A DNA stretch of 64,000 nt from Phytophthora quininea (lineage: Eukaryota > Oomycota > Peronosporomycetes > Peronosporales > Peronosporaceae), in contig JAAVTG010000315.1 of assembly GCA_011947345.1 (NCBI GenBank), positions 62,001-126,000 of the forward strand, given 5' to 3'. The position numbers and the translations under genes were made by a program. Under the pieces are notes generated by a model. It did not search any database. It worked only from the letters and a program-made list of their open reading frames with translations, and was not told the DNA's origin. Shown here in pieces: positions 23,673 through 34,139 of this stretch. Every line of letters starts with the position of its first letter. Within the stretch, counting starts at the first letter, position 1.

Positions 23673-23744
23673 GGGCGCATAGCGCAGTGGTAGCGCGTCC
23701 GCTTTGCAAGCGGAAGGCCCCGGGTTCAATCCCCGGTGTGTCCA
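23673..23744 (+). tRNA. tRNA-Ala(TGC), array copy 32
   Basis: Intact. Confidence 0.96.
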
Positions 23745-24232
23745 ACTCTTTGTTCGACTCACCTCTCTTGCAACGCGCGCACGCCGCACCCGCTGCGCTG
23801 CCGATCGTCCCAGTACGACCTCTCTCGGCTCGAGACTCGTGTGCCGACTTGGCCAGCGCACCACGCGGGGGCCATGGCGTCTCCAGTCTGTACGGATCTC
23901 GTTTTGGCACTTGCACATTGGCGTCATTCGTTGTGGTGTGGCAACGCGAAACACGGTCTCCGAGGGTGGTGAACCAGTGGCTGTGGTGGTGCTTGAGCTG
24001 ACGAGCCTGTGAGAGCCCAGGACAGGTTGGGGTTGCTGGCGCCCAATCGTTTCTAGGCGCTGTCGAGATGGCGGCTGTGTGGAGAGCCACGAGGACGATA
24101 CGCCAGCCCAAACGTGGCGAGTCGGTGCAGCATGTGTGGGTGCGTCGCGGAGGCGTGGTCGAGGTGGTGTGAGGCGCGTAGGGGCCGAGGAAAGCGGTGG
24201 CGAAAAATGGAGGCGTTGGTTACGATTCTGCT

Positions 24233-24304
24233 GGGCGCATAGCGCAGTGGTAGCGCGTCCGCTTTGCAAGCGGAAGGCCCCGGGTTCAATCCCCGGTGTG
24301 TCCA
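24233..24304 (+). tRNA. tRNA-Ala(TGC), array copy 33
   Basis: Intact; trailer lacks one CG in the CGCGCG run (about 24,336), shared with copy 38. Confidence 0.96.
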
Positions 24305-24789
24305 ACTCTTTGTTCGACTCACCTCTCTTGCAACGCGCACGCCGCACCCGCTGCGCTGCCGATCGTCCCAGTACGACCTCTCTCGGCTCGAGACTCGTGT
24401 GCCGACTTGGCCAGCGCACCACGCGGGGGCCATGGCGTCTCCAGTCTGTACGGATCTCGTTTTGGCACTTGCACATTGGCGTCATTCGTTGTGGTGTGGC
24501 AACGCGAAACACGGTCTCCGAGGGTGGTGAACCAGTGGCTGTGGTGGTGCTTGAGCTGACGAGCCTGTGAGAGCCCAGGACAGGTTGGGGTTGCTGGCGC
24601 CCAATCGTTTCTAGGCGCTGTCGAGATGGCGGCTGTGTGGAAGCCACGAGGACGATACGCCAGCCCAAACGTGGCGAGTCGGTGCAGCATGTGTGGGTGC
24701 GTCGCGGAGGCGTGGTCGAGGTGGTGTGAGGCGCGTAGGGGCCGAGGAAAGCGGTGGCGAAAAATGGAGGCGTTGGTTACGATTCTGCT

Positions 24790-24861
24790 GGGCGCATAGC
24801 GCAGTGGTAGCGCGTCCGCTTTGCAAGCGGAAGGCCCCGGGTTCAATCCCCGGTGTGTCCA
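24790..24861 (+). tRNA. tRNA-Ala(TGC), array copy 34
   Basis: Intact; leader has the GTGGAAGCC variant (about 24,638) seen in copy 25. Confidence 0.96.
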
Positions 24862-25348
24862 ACTCTTTGTTCGACTCACCTCTCTTGCAACGCGCGCACG
24901 CCGCACCCGCTGCGCTGCCGATCGTCCCAGTACGACCTCTCTCGGCTCGAGACTCGTGTGCCGACTTGGCCAGCGCACCACGCGGGGGCCATGGCGTCTC
25001 CAGTCTGTACGGATCTCGTTTTGGCACTTGCACATTGGCGTCATTCGTTGTGGTGTGGCAACGCGAAACACGGTCTCCGAGGGTGGTGAACCAGTGGCTG
25101 TGGTGGTGCTTGAGCTGACGAGCCTGTGAGAGCCCAGGACAGGTTGGGGTTGCTGGCGCCCAATCGTTTCTAGGCGCTGTCGAGATGGCGGCTGTGTGGA
25201 GAGCCACGAGGACGATACGCCAGCCCAAACGTGGCGAGTCGGTGCAGCATGTGTGGGTGCGTCGCGGAGGCGTGGTCGAGGTGGTGTGAGGCGCGTAGGG
25301 GCCGAGGAAAGCGGTGGCGAAAATGGAGGCGTTGGTTACGATTCTGCT

Positions 25349-25420
25349 GGGCGCATAGCGCAGTGGTAGCGCGTCCGCTTTGCAAGCGGAAGGCCCCGGG
25401 TTCAATCCCCGGTGTGTCCA
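25349..25420 (+). tRNA. tRNA-Ala(TGC), array copy 35
   Basis: Intact; short A-run in the leader (about 25,320), as in copy 7. Confidence 0.96.
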
Positions 25421-25908
25421 ACTCTTTGTTCGACTCACCTCTCTTGCAACGCGCGCACGCCGCACCCGCTGCGCTGCCGATCGTCCCAGTACGACCTCTC
25501 TCGGCTCGAGACTCGTGTGCCGACTTGGCCAGCGCACCACGCGGGGGCCATGGCGTCTCCAGTCTGTACGGATCTCGTTTTGGCACTTGCACATTGGCGT
25601 CATTCGTTGTGGTGTGGCAACGCGAAACACGGTCTCCGAGGGTGGTGAACCAGTGGCTGTGGTGGTGCTTGAGCTGACGAGCCTGTGAGAGCCCAGGACA
25701 GGTTGGGGTTGCTGGCGCCCAATCGTTTCTAGGCGCTGTCGAGATGGCGGCTGTGTGGAGAGCCACGAGGACGATACGCCAGCCCAAACGTGGCGAGTCG
25801 GTGCAGCATGTGTGGGTGCGTCGCGGAGGCGTGGTCGAGGTGGTGTGAGGCGCGTAGGGGCCGAGGAAAGCGGTGGCGAAAAATGGAGGCGTTGGTTACG
25901 ATTCTGCT

Positions 25909-25980
25909 GGGCGCATAGCGCAGTGGTAGCGCGTCCGCTTTGCAAGCGGAAGGCCCCGGGTTCAATCCCCGGTGTGTCCA
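25909..25980 (+). tRNA. tRNA-Ala(TGC), array copy 36
   Basis: Intact. Confidence 0.96.
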
Positions 25981-26468
25981 ACTCTTTGTTCGACTCACCT
26001 CTCTTGCAACGCGCGCACGCCGCACCCGCTGCGCTGCCGATCGTCCCAGTACGACCTCTCTCGGCTCGAGACTCGTGTGCCGACTTGGCCAGCGCACCAC
26101 GCGGGGGCCATGGCGTCTCCAGTCTGTACGGATCTCGTTTTGGCACTTGCACATTGGCGTCATTCGTTGTGGTGTGGCAACGCGAAACACGGTCTCCGAG
26201 GGTGGTGAACCAGTGGCTGTGGTGGTGCTTGAGCTGACGAGCCTGTGAGAGCCCAGGACAGGTTGGGGTTGCTGGCGCCCAATCGTTTCTAGGCGCTGTC
26301 GAGATGGCGGCTGTGTGGAGAGCCACGAGGACGATACGCCAGCCCAAACGTGGCGAGTCGGTGCAGCATGTGTGGGTGCGTCGCGGAGGCGTGGTCGAGG
26401 TGGTGTGAGGCGCGTAGGGGCCGAGGAAAGCGGTGGCGAAAAATGGAGGCGTTGGTTACGATTCTGCT

Positions 26469-26540
26469 GGGCGCATAGCGCAGTGGTAGCGCGTCCGCTT
26501 TGCAAGCGGAAGGCCCCGGGTTCAATCCCCGGTGTGTCCA
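26469..26540 (+). tRNA. tRNA-Ala(TGC), array copy 37
   Basis: Intact. Confidence 0.96.
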
Positions 26541-27028
26541 ACTCTTTGTTCGACTCACCTCTCTTGCAACGCGCGCACGCCGCACCCGCTGCGCTGCCGA
26601 TCGTCCCAGTACGACCTCTCTCGGCTCGAGACTCGTGTGCCGACTTGGCCAGCGCACCACGCGGGGGCCATGGCGTCTCCAGTCTGTACGGATCTCGTTT
26701 TGGCACTTGCACATTGGCGTCATTCGTTGTGGTGTGGCAACGCGAAACACGGTCTCCGAGGGTGGTGAACCAGTGGCTGTGGTGGTGCTTGAGCTGACGA
26801 GCCTGTGAGAGCCCAGGACAGGTTGGGGTTGCTGGCGCCCAATCGTTTCTAGGCGCTGTCGAGATGGCGGCTGTGTGGAGAGCCACGAGGACGATACGCC
26901 AGCCCAAACGTGGCGAGTCGGTGCAGCATGTGTGGGTGCGTCGCGGAGGCGTGGTCGAGGTGGTGTGAGGCGCGTAGGGGCCGAGGAAAGCGGTGGCGAA
27001 AAATGGAGGCGTTGGTTACGATTCTGCT

Positions 27029-27100
27029 GGGCGCATAGCGCAGTGGTAGCGCGTCCGCTTTGCAAGCGGAAGGCCCCGGGTTCAATCCCCGGTGTGTCCA
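27029..27100 (+). tRNA. tRNA-Ala(TGC), array copy 38
   Basis: Intact; same CG deletion in the trailer as copy 33. Confidence 0.96.
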
Positions 27101-27586
27101 ACTCTTTGTTCGACTCACCTCTCTTGCAACGCGCACGCCGCACCCGCTGCGCTGCCGATCGTCCCAGTACGACCTCTCTCGGCTCGAGACTCGTGTGCCG
27201 ACTTGGCCAGCGCACCACGCGGGGGCCATGGCGTCTCCAGTCTGTACGGATCTCGTTTTGGCACTTGCACATTGGCGTCATTCGTTGTGGTGTGGCAACG
27301 CGAAACACGGTCTCCGAGGGTGGTGAACCAGTGGCTGTGGTGGTGCTTGAGCTGACGAGCCTGTGAGAGCCCAGGACAGGTTGGGGTTGCTGGCGCCCAA
27401 TCGTTTCTAGGCGCTGTCGAGATGGCGGCTGTGTGGAGAGCCACGAGGACGATACGCCAGCCCAAACGTGGCGAGTCGGTGCAGCATGTGTGGGTGCGTC
27501 GCGGAGGCGTGGTCGAGGTGGTGTGAGGCGCGTAGGGGCCGAGGAAAGCGGTGGCGAAAAATGGAGGCGTTGGTTACGATTCTGCT

Positions 27587-27658
27587 GGGCGCATAGCGCA
27601 GTGGTAGCGCGTCCGCTTTGCAAGCGGAAGGCCCCGGGTTCAATCCCCGGTGTGTCCA
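27587..27658 (+). tRNA. tRNA-Ala(TGC), array copy 39
   Basis: Intact. Confidence 0.96.
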
Positions 27659-28146
27659 ACTCTTTGTTCGACTCACCTCTCTTGCAACGCGCGCACGCCG
27701 CACCCGCTGCGCTGCCGATCGTCCCAGTACGACCTCTCTCGGCTCGAGACTCGTGTGCCGACTTGGCCAGCGCACCACGCGGGGGCCATGGCGTCTCCAG
27801 TCTGTACGGATCTCGTTTTGGCACTTGCACATTGGCGTCATTCGTTGTGGTGTGGCAACGCGAAACACGGTCTCCGAGGGTGGTGAACCAGTGGCTGTGG
27901 TGGTGCTTGAGCTGACGAGCCTGTGAGAGCCCAGGACAGGTTGGGGTTGCTGGCGCCCAATCGTTTCTAGGCGCTGTCGAGATGGCGGCTGTGTGGAGAG
28001 CCACGAGGACGATACGCCAGCCCAAACGTGGCGAGTCGGTGCAGCATGTGTGGGTGCGTCGCGGAGGCGTGGTCGAGGTGGTGTGAGGCGCGTAGGGGCC
28101 GAGGAAAGCGGTGGCGAAAAATGGAGGCGTTGGTTACGATTCTGCT

Positions 28147-28218
28147 GGGCGCATAGCGCAGTGGTAGCGCGTCCGCTTTGCAAGCGGAAGGCCCCGGGTT
28201 CAATCCCCGGTGTGTCCA
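28147..28218 (+). tRNA. tRNA-Ala(TGC), array copy 40
   Basis: Intact. Confidence 0.96.
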
Positions 28219-28706
28219 ACTCTTTGTTCGACTCACCTCTCTTGCAACGCGCGCACGCCGCACCCGCTGCGCTGCCGATCGTCCCAGTACGACCTCTCTC
28301 GGCTCGAGACTCGTGTGCCGACTTGGCCAGCGCACCACGCGGGGGCCATGGCGTCTCCAGTCTGTACGGATCTCGTTTTGGCACTTGCACATTGGCGTCA
28401 TTCGTTGTGGTGTGGCAACGCGAAACACGGTCTCCGAGGGTGGTGAACCAGTGGCTGTGGTGGTGCTTGAGCTGACGAGCCTGTGAGAGCCCAGGACAGG
28501 TTGGGGTTGCTGGCGCCCAATCGTTTCTAGGCGCTGTCGAGATGGCGGCTGTGTGGAGAGCCACGAGGACGATACGCCAGCCCAAACGTGGCGAGTCGGT
28601 GCAGCATGTGTGGGTGCGTCGCGGAGGCGTGGTCGAGGTGGTGTGAGGCGCGTAGGGGCCGAGGAAAGCGGTGGCGAAAAATGGAGGCGTTGGTTACGAT
28701 TCTGCT

Positions 28707-28777
28707 GGGCGCATAGCGCAGTGGTAGCGCGTCCGCTTTGCAAGCGGAAGGCCCCGGTTCAATCCCCGGTGTGTCCA
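28707..28777 (+). pseudogene. tRNA-Ala(TGC) copy 41 with T-arm deletion, last in array
   Basis: 71 nt, the same missing T-stem G as copy 9. Its unit is cut off at about 28,889, so the T4 run that lies ~158 nt past the other tRNAs is absent here. Confidence 0.8.
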
Positions 28778-28889
28778 ACTCTTTGTTCGACTCACCTCTC
28801 TTGCAACGCGCGCACGCCGCACCCGCTGCGCTGCCGATCGTCCCAGTACGACCTCTCTCGGCTCGAGACTCGTGTGCCGACTTGGCCAG

Positions 28890-29861
28890 TGCTCCAGGGG
28901 ATTCACGGGCCAGGTGGTAGTGGGCCGTTGTTAGTACTACTTGGCGCTGTTCGCAAGGTAAGACCACCTCTGGGCAACTTTTTGTTTTCTAATTGGCAGA
29001 TAAATTGCGCACTTTTCGTTCGTTTGACATCCACCTCCTTCAATTGGCCAATAGATCTCGCACTTAGTTGAGGTAGACGACACAGGCAACATCATGGTAA
29101 TTTATCAAGACGGTCGAGTATTAGGTTTCAGTAAACAGGCTAGGGCTGAAACGATACCCCCTCTCATTTATGATTGACCTGCTTTAACAGAGATATTATC
29201 TTGCAAATGGGACCTCCGCTGGAATCCACTCATTAGTTATGAAAGTTAATTATAGAGAACTGACCAGTGATCCAAACTTGAGCGGAAAATTTTTGAGGCT
29301 GATGGCGAGAACTGCGAAATACTCTCTTCCAGCCCACCAGTATATTTATTAGCGCATACCCTTTCTCAAACAAACTACATGTGGCAGTATAAATTGTTGC
29401 AAGCGAGTTCTGAGGCATCTCACACCTGGTAGCTTATATATAGTATTTAAACTTTTATAGCTTATCGAGAAACAGCAGGGCTAGGCTAGGAGTATTCTGC
29501 CTTTGCCTTTCGTTAAGGGCCACTAATTATTAGTTAAATATTCAATTGACTTGAGAAAACGTAAGATGCATCCTCGGACTGTAAGCAGACTGTCTCTGAT
29601 TGGCTATAAACACGATTTTTCCCCATGTCATCGCCAGTGCCACAAAGGACGTGGTGGTGCCGTTTTGGATGCTCACGACGAACAGTAAGCCTCGCAAGAA
29701 GCGTGACGCACTGCTGGATGCTGCTTTTTCAAGAGGCGTTGCTGTGATGGTGGTGCTGGCTAGTACAGACACATTGACGTGGTCCATGGTGTGGCTGATC
29801 GTCATGCGGAACAATGTGATCTCTATCAAAGCCGCTAGGTTAGCAAGACATTAATTTGGCC
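28890..29861. other. Unassigned DNA right of the tRNA array
   Basis: No homology to the array unit. Open frames of 84-95 codons exist on both strands around 29,542-29,854, but neither shows a recognisable domain, start context or neighbour logic. Moderately AT-rich, with the profile of degraded repeat DNA. Confidence 0.5.
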
Positions 29862-32264
29862 TTACCACGGGTACGTGTACGCTCGTGTTGTTGTTCTTTT
29901 GTTTGCTGTTCTAGTGCTAATGTATTTCAGACCACTGTGATGGCATTGCCTTTGATGCTGTACTATCGGGGAATTGTTATCGATTCGCTGGCGTTTGTGG
30001 CGTTTTCGTGACTTCCCAGAGTTCTCATCGGCTGTAGCAAGCGGTTTATCACGTTGAGGTACAAGACGGAGCAATGTGGCAAGCTTGAGTTGGTCATGTT
30101 TGCGTTTTCTTTTGGTCGGTCTTAACCGTAACGTTTTGTATCCGATGTTAACCAGTTCGATGGCATGACGTTCGTCTGTAATATCTGGCATGGGTGCGTT
30201 GAGCTCTGCTTCAATTCCGTTGATAATGTGTCTCATTAATATTGACCATTATGAAAGTGTCGATTTTGTTTGCACTGTGTCCAGGTCGTCCGATGGAATA
30301 CCCTTGTATGGAGGATAACGAAGCTTTGCATTGCCAAACCACCGCAATATCCAGGCCCCCAAAGGATCAACGCTGGGGAGGCTGAATTCTCTCGGCAGCA
30401 CGTGAAATTTCCGCCCCAAGTGTAGTATTGACGTGTTGGTTCTGCTGGAGCTTCCACAGCGTTACTTGGCGTGTTATTATAGAGACCAACATCATCCAAC
30501 AACGTTCTAATTTCTTCTCGCGGTACGTCTCTTGTGATGTTGCCGGCATTTACACCTTTCTTTTCTAATACATGCTCCATCTTTTCCTCTAGTTTGTTTG
30601 GCAAGTTGTTGATCGCTACTCGCTGTTTCTCGAGGTTTTTATACAACTCAATGTAAGGAGGAATTCCAGACGACTGCGTTCATGATATATCACTAGACTC
30701 CAATTATTCACAATGCCCATCGATAACATCTCGATTTGTAGATAGATACGTTGGAAGCAAAGGATGATTTGGCGGAAGTTGTTCGCAGAGATACTGTGCG
30801 TGAAAAACCAAAGATGCGAGACATAGTTGCAGAATCGCATCCAAATTGAATTCGTTAGCGAGAGCTGGGAACATCGTATTGACGCAAGACCTGACGATAC
30901 TGCATGAGCTGCGACGAAAGTGAGGAGGTAATGTAGCGAATTTTGAGTCATTTACCGGGAGACCGACAACCACACGACCTAGAAGTTTATCGCCAACACC
31001 CTCATAACGAAAATAACGATCTTGAATTCCACCAAGACTCCATCCACAGCGAAGACACACGCTAAAAATTGATGGCCCGTCAGTGCTTGCTCCACAAGCA
31101 AATGTCGCCACTCCTTTGCGCACTGAGTGCGTCCCGAAATTCTTGTCGTGCTTTAGCAAATTTGTCAGCGCTTTACCAAAGCGTAGCTTTTGGTTAGCAC
31201 CAGAAATATAGCACCTGGTTGTAGTCGAGGATGACACGCTAAATAAATTGTTAGGGCTGTCACCCAACAGGTTGATGGATTAAGTGGGTTTGCATATAAA
31301 TGACGTGGATCTTGGGGCCCTGAACCTTCCTGATTCGTTTGTTTTGACAATCACAATACCAATGCTATCACCTTTGTCCACGAGATGCTGGGTTTGAATG
31401 GTTTCGACAGACTTTGACCTACACATCAGATTCCACTGGGAAGTGAGAAAGAGGTGCGTAAATCATCCATCGCTAGCCTCCAACGAACCTGTCGAAACTC
31501 TTGTATGTCAATATCGACTCGCACTAGTACGCCATTAATGCGGATATGAACACAACGAGTAGCACGAGTAGCAGCTGCCGTAGTAATTAAAATTTCTTCA
31601 CGATGCTGTTGCGCTTGGGTGTCAGTATAATCCAGTTGTCGGAACGTTTCGTTATTGGGCTGGGCAATGGGAGCTTTATCAGGTTGACGGGCTTGCACAG
31701 TCGCCCAATATTCTATTGAAGCTGGTCCTGGTGGCTCGCGGCCTTCGGACTGGATCAACTGGTTGATATCTCGTGTTGCTTGGGCGATGCGACTAGCAGT
31801 AGCTCGGTGAATTGGATTAGACTTTTTACTCTGCCAGCATACAAAAACAAAGGAATGCGCTTTCCTTGGCGTCGAAACCTCGCCCGGACTGCTTTTAAAA
31901 ACCCGGCGAACTCTTGGTCGTCCTCCGGTAAGCGCTTGTACTCATGTTGGCGTGCATTCACCGTCGCCTTCACGTAGATAGCAGCGTCTGTAGCCCACGC
32001 GACGGCTGGATCTTCGATGAACAAGCGTCTTAGGCGCTCCTTCAAAACAGCGTAGCCTTCACGCACCGAAAATGATATCTCAATGGACCCCTTGTGCACT
32101 ATCCTGCAGTCTGTCTGCGGCTCGCCAATCTTAATCGTCACCATGGCATCACAGAGAGAGGTAACGCAGGCAGCTCGGCCGCCATCGCGAGATGTGTGCT
32201 GCTGAGCCGTTGGCAAAAGATGAAATGCATGCTTTTGCGCAACGAGCTCTATAATTATGCACAA
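29862..32264 (-). mobile_element. Degenerate Crypton-type (tyrosine recombinase) transposon
   Basis: A minus-strand coding region spread over three frames encodes a Crypton-style protein. Cryptons move by a tyrosine recombinase and carry no inverted ends, so the element borders cannot be read from the sequence and the limits given are those of the coding remnant. Kojima and Jurka's CryptonS group is described from stramenopiles, which fits an oomycete host. Frame breaks suggest it is inactive. Confidence 0.75.
29862..32264 (-). pseudogene. Crypton tyrosine recombinase-like gene, several frames
   Basis: Order in the element sense: an N-terminal region (32,264-31,755) with IAQATRDINQLIQSEGREPP at its end; a linker (31,758-31,426); then HLYANPLNPSTCWVTALTIY (about 31,300-31,240), typical of the region before the catalytic core. 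The core has FGTHSVRKGVATFACG (about 31,145-31,098), the H-x-x-R box, and GWSLGGIQDRYFRYEG (about 31,045-31,000) with the presumed nucleophilic tyrosine. Downstream, WGG-F and a PPYKGIPSDDLD segment (about 30,415-30,260) match the C-terminal GCR1_C-like part. A Lys/Arg-rich tail follows (about 30,130-30,000). At least three frame shifts and one stop (about 30,250) interrupt it. The recombinase would excise and insert the element by site-specific strand exchange. Confidence 0.75.
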
Positions 32265-34139
32265 CGATTACTGCGACGATTTGAGGACGCAAAATATGTG
32301 AAAGCGACAATACATGAATCGCGAATTCCTACATGATGCATAGAAAAGTACAATGCATTTATATGTTAAAACCACGCATAGCGTAAATAAAGACCATCCA
32401 ATTAGCGAATAGGAAGTTTTAAAGTGATTTTCGCGCTGTAGCGGCACGGATCGATGCACAGGCAACATGAATGTTTATCTGTTGCATTCCTTTTACCTTT
32501 TAACTATAACAATAATGGGATAGGAGAGAAGCAAATTCCATTGTCTGGTACTGTTATACTGGTACAATACCGGTAGCAAATGGGGATCCTGTGGTCGCTG
32601 CTGTGGTGGTACGTCGGTTACAAACCAGTTCCATACCGGTGGAAAAGGAGTCCTATTGTTCAATACCGGGTTCATACCGGTAGAGTAAGATCCCGGTGAA
32701 CTTTCCTAGCTTAGCAACTTGCCCCCAAAGCAAAAACGAACCGATCCCAGCCTCCACGAATCCCTAGTAATTATCATGACCTTAAGATTTCTAGCGGAGC
32801 TTACGTTTTTTTAGTCTACCAACGAATATTGCTGAATTTATGGTATTATGACTCGCACCACAGTTGCTGCGTCAGCTTCGCTACCGCAGCAGAGGTCCAA
32901 CGAAACCTGCTTTCCCAAGCAGAATGCTGTTGTCTTACAGGTACTATACATTTGTTTGACCTAAAAAGTAGTGCAGTCGTGGTTTGGCGAAGTGCATGCG
33001 CGAAGACGATTAACGCCAAGGCCAACGCGATGCGTGAACCGCGCAAGTCATTGGCCCCCACAGCGCTGACGCACAGCCCGTAAATGCTTGATTTAACGTA
33101 TGCAATGCGGCATTAACGCACAGTGGCAGCGCTGTTGAATGCGCTGCAGCGCTCGCATTCACATATCATCGTAGGGACTCGCAGCAAGGTCCTACAGGCG
33201 CCAACGAGGGCGTCCTTGCAGCGACACGTCCGCTCATTTCGGCCCGACCCTTTTGCTTGTTGGCGGTCCATCGCCGGAGATTAGCGCGTCGTGCCGAGCC
33301 CGCGAAAAAGTGTAGACGCACAGAGAGCTTGTCTGTAGACGCCAGCGATCGTTGCATACTTGACCACAACCGGCTCCGGCTCGCCCGCCTGCCGTCCAAT
33401 CAATGCCGACAGCATCCGCCGCGATTGGCCGCCGCGGCGCCGACGCGGCTTTCGTGGCGCAGTGGCCGGTCTCACGCGCATCAGTCGCACCGTCAGGCTC
33501 GCCGTTAGCAGCTTTGCAGCTCGAGCCTTGGCATTGAAACTCGCTGCGACTCGCAGCTCTGGTGTGTGGCCAGCCTCGGTCTTGTTCCAGTGCAGCTCGG
33601 TTCAATGTGGGGACAGCAATGCGATTTGCGTCGTCGACGGATGCAAGTCGCGGCAGCGGCGACGCTTGTCAAAACCCTGGCTCTTTCAGCGACCGGATAC
33701 CGACAGTGATGCGCCGCTCCTTCTCGTCGGTCAGTCAAAAAGGCAACTTGCTGTGCGCGTCATTGATGAACACGGCCAGCGTGCTTTTGGATGCTGCAGG
33801 CCACCGGCCTCGACTGCAGCGTCGCGATCACCTTCCTCGTCGTCTCCTGCGCTTGCAGCGAAAGCGCTTCTGAAATCCCGTGTCGCGCCCGGCTTAACGC
33901 GCTTGCCGCGGACGCTCTGCACTCGTCCGCTGGGTTTCTGACCGCCATGTGCACTCTTCTTTTCTCGTCGCGCCGTGACGCAGGGTGTCCCATCCCCTTG
34001 GCCGTGTTGGTGCCATCTTTGTATCGTCTCGGCCGCCGCCACCGGTTCCGCTCGCCGACGATCCCCCGCGGTCGCCCATTCCCGATTTGCGTCGCGTTGG
34101 TCTCGTCGATTCGTCTGCATTGCCGTGAAGTTGGTCGCA
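32265..34139. other. Intergenic DNA upstream of the permease gene
   Basis: No gene with recognisable domains. The left part (32,270-32,830) is AT-rich and contains four ATACCGGT/ATACCGGG words at 32,567, 32,633, 32,663 and 32,674. The right part (33,080-34,139) is GC-rich with overlapping open frames on both strands (for example 33,360-33,941 plus, 33,731-34,405 minus). None has a plausible product; they probably reflect promoter and 5' UTR composition. Confidence 0.5.

Larger units (their letters stand above)
6071..28889 (+). repeat. Head-to-tail ~560-bp tandem array carrying tRNA-Ala(TGC)
   Basis: About 40.8 copies of one unit, all in the same orientation. Distances between successive tRNA starts are mostly 560 bp (range 554-560). 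Each unit holds about 260 bp of leader, one 72-nt tRNA-Ala gene and about 230 bp of trailer. Copies look almost identical; differences are isolated substitutions and 1-3 base indels, with larger replacement seen only around 12,243-12,266. The first partial unit starts within GCCAGTGGCTG at about 6,070 and the last ends within TTGGCCAGTG at about 28,890. Apart from the tRNA I see no second RNA gene (no 5S, no snoRNA box pair). Open frames through the unit are by-products of GC-rich repeat DNA. Confidence 0.95.

Noticed and set aside
6150..28585. Dozens of repeated open frames in the array (160 and 102 codons plus strand; 392-764 codons minus strand).
   Set aside because: They recur only because the unit recurs, run straight through the tRNA gene and, on the minus strand, through several units. 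Their translations of the tRNA give GLNPGPSACKADALPLRYAP-like text, known as a tRNA-derived artefact. No domain or codon signal.
6071..28889. Could the array be a CRISPR or rDNA/5S array?
   Set aside because: The unit is ~560 bp with no short repeat-spacer structure, and contains no 5S or large rRNA sequence; only tRNA-Ala folds.
33234..33941. Overlapping open frames on both strands before the permease gene.
   Set aside because: No recognisable domain, frames on both strands equally open, consistent with GC-rich non-coding DNA.
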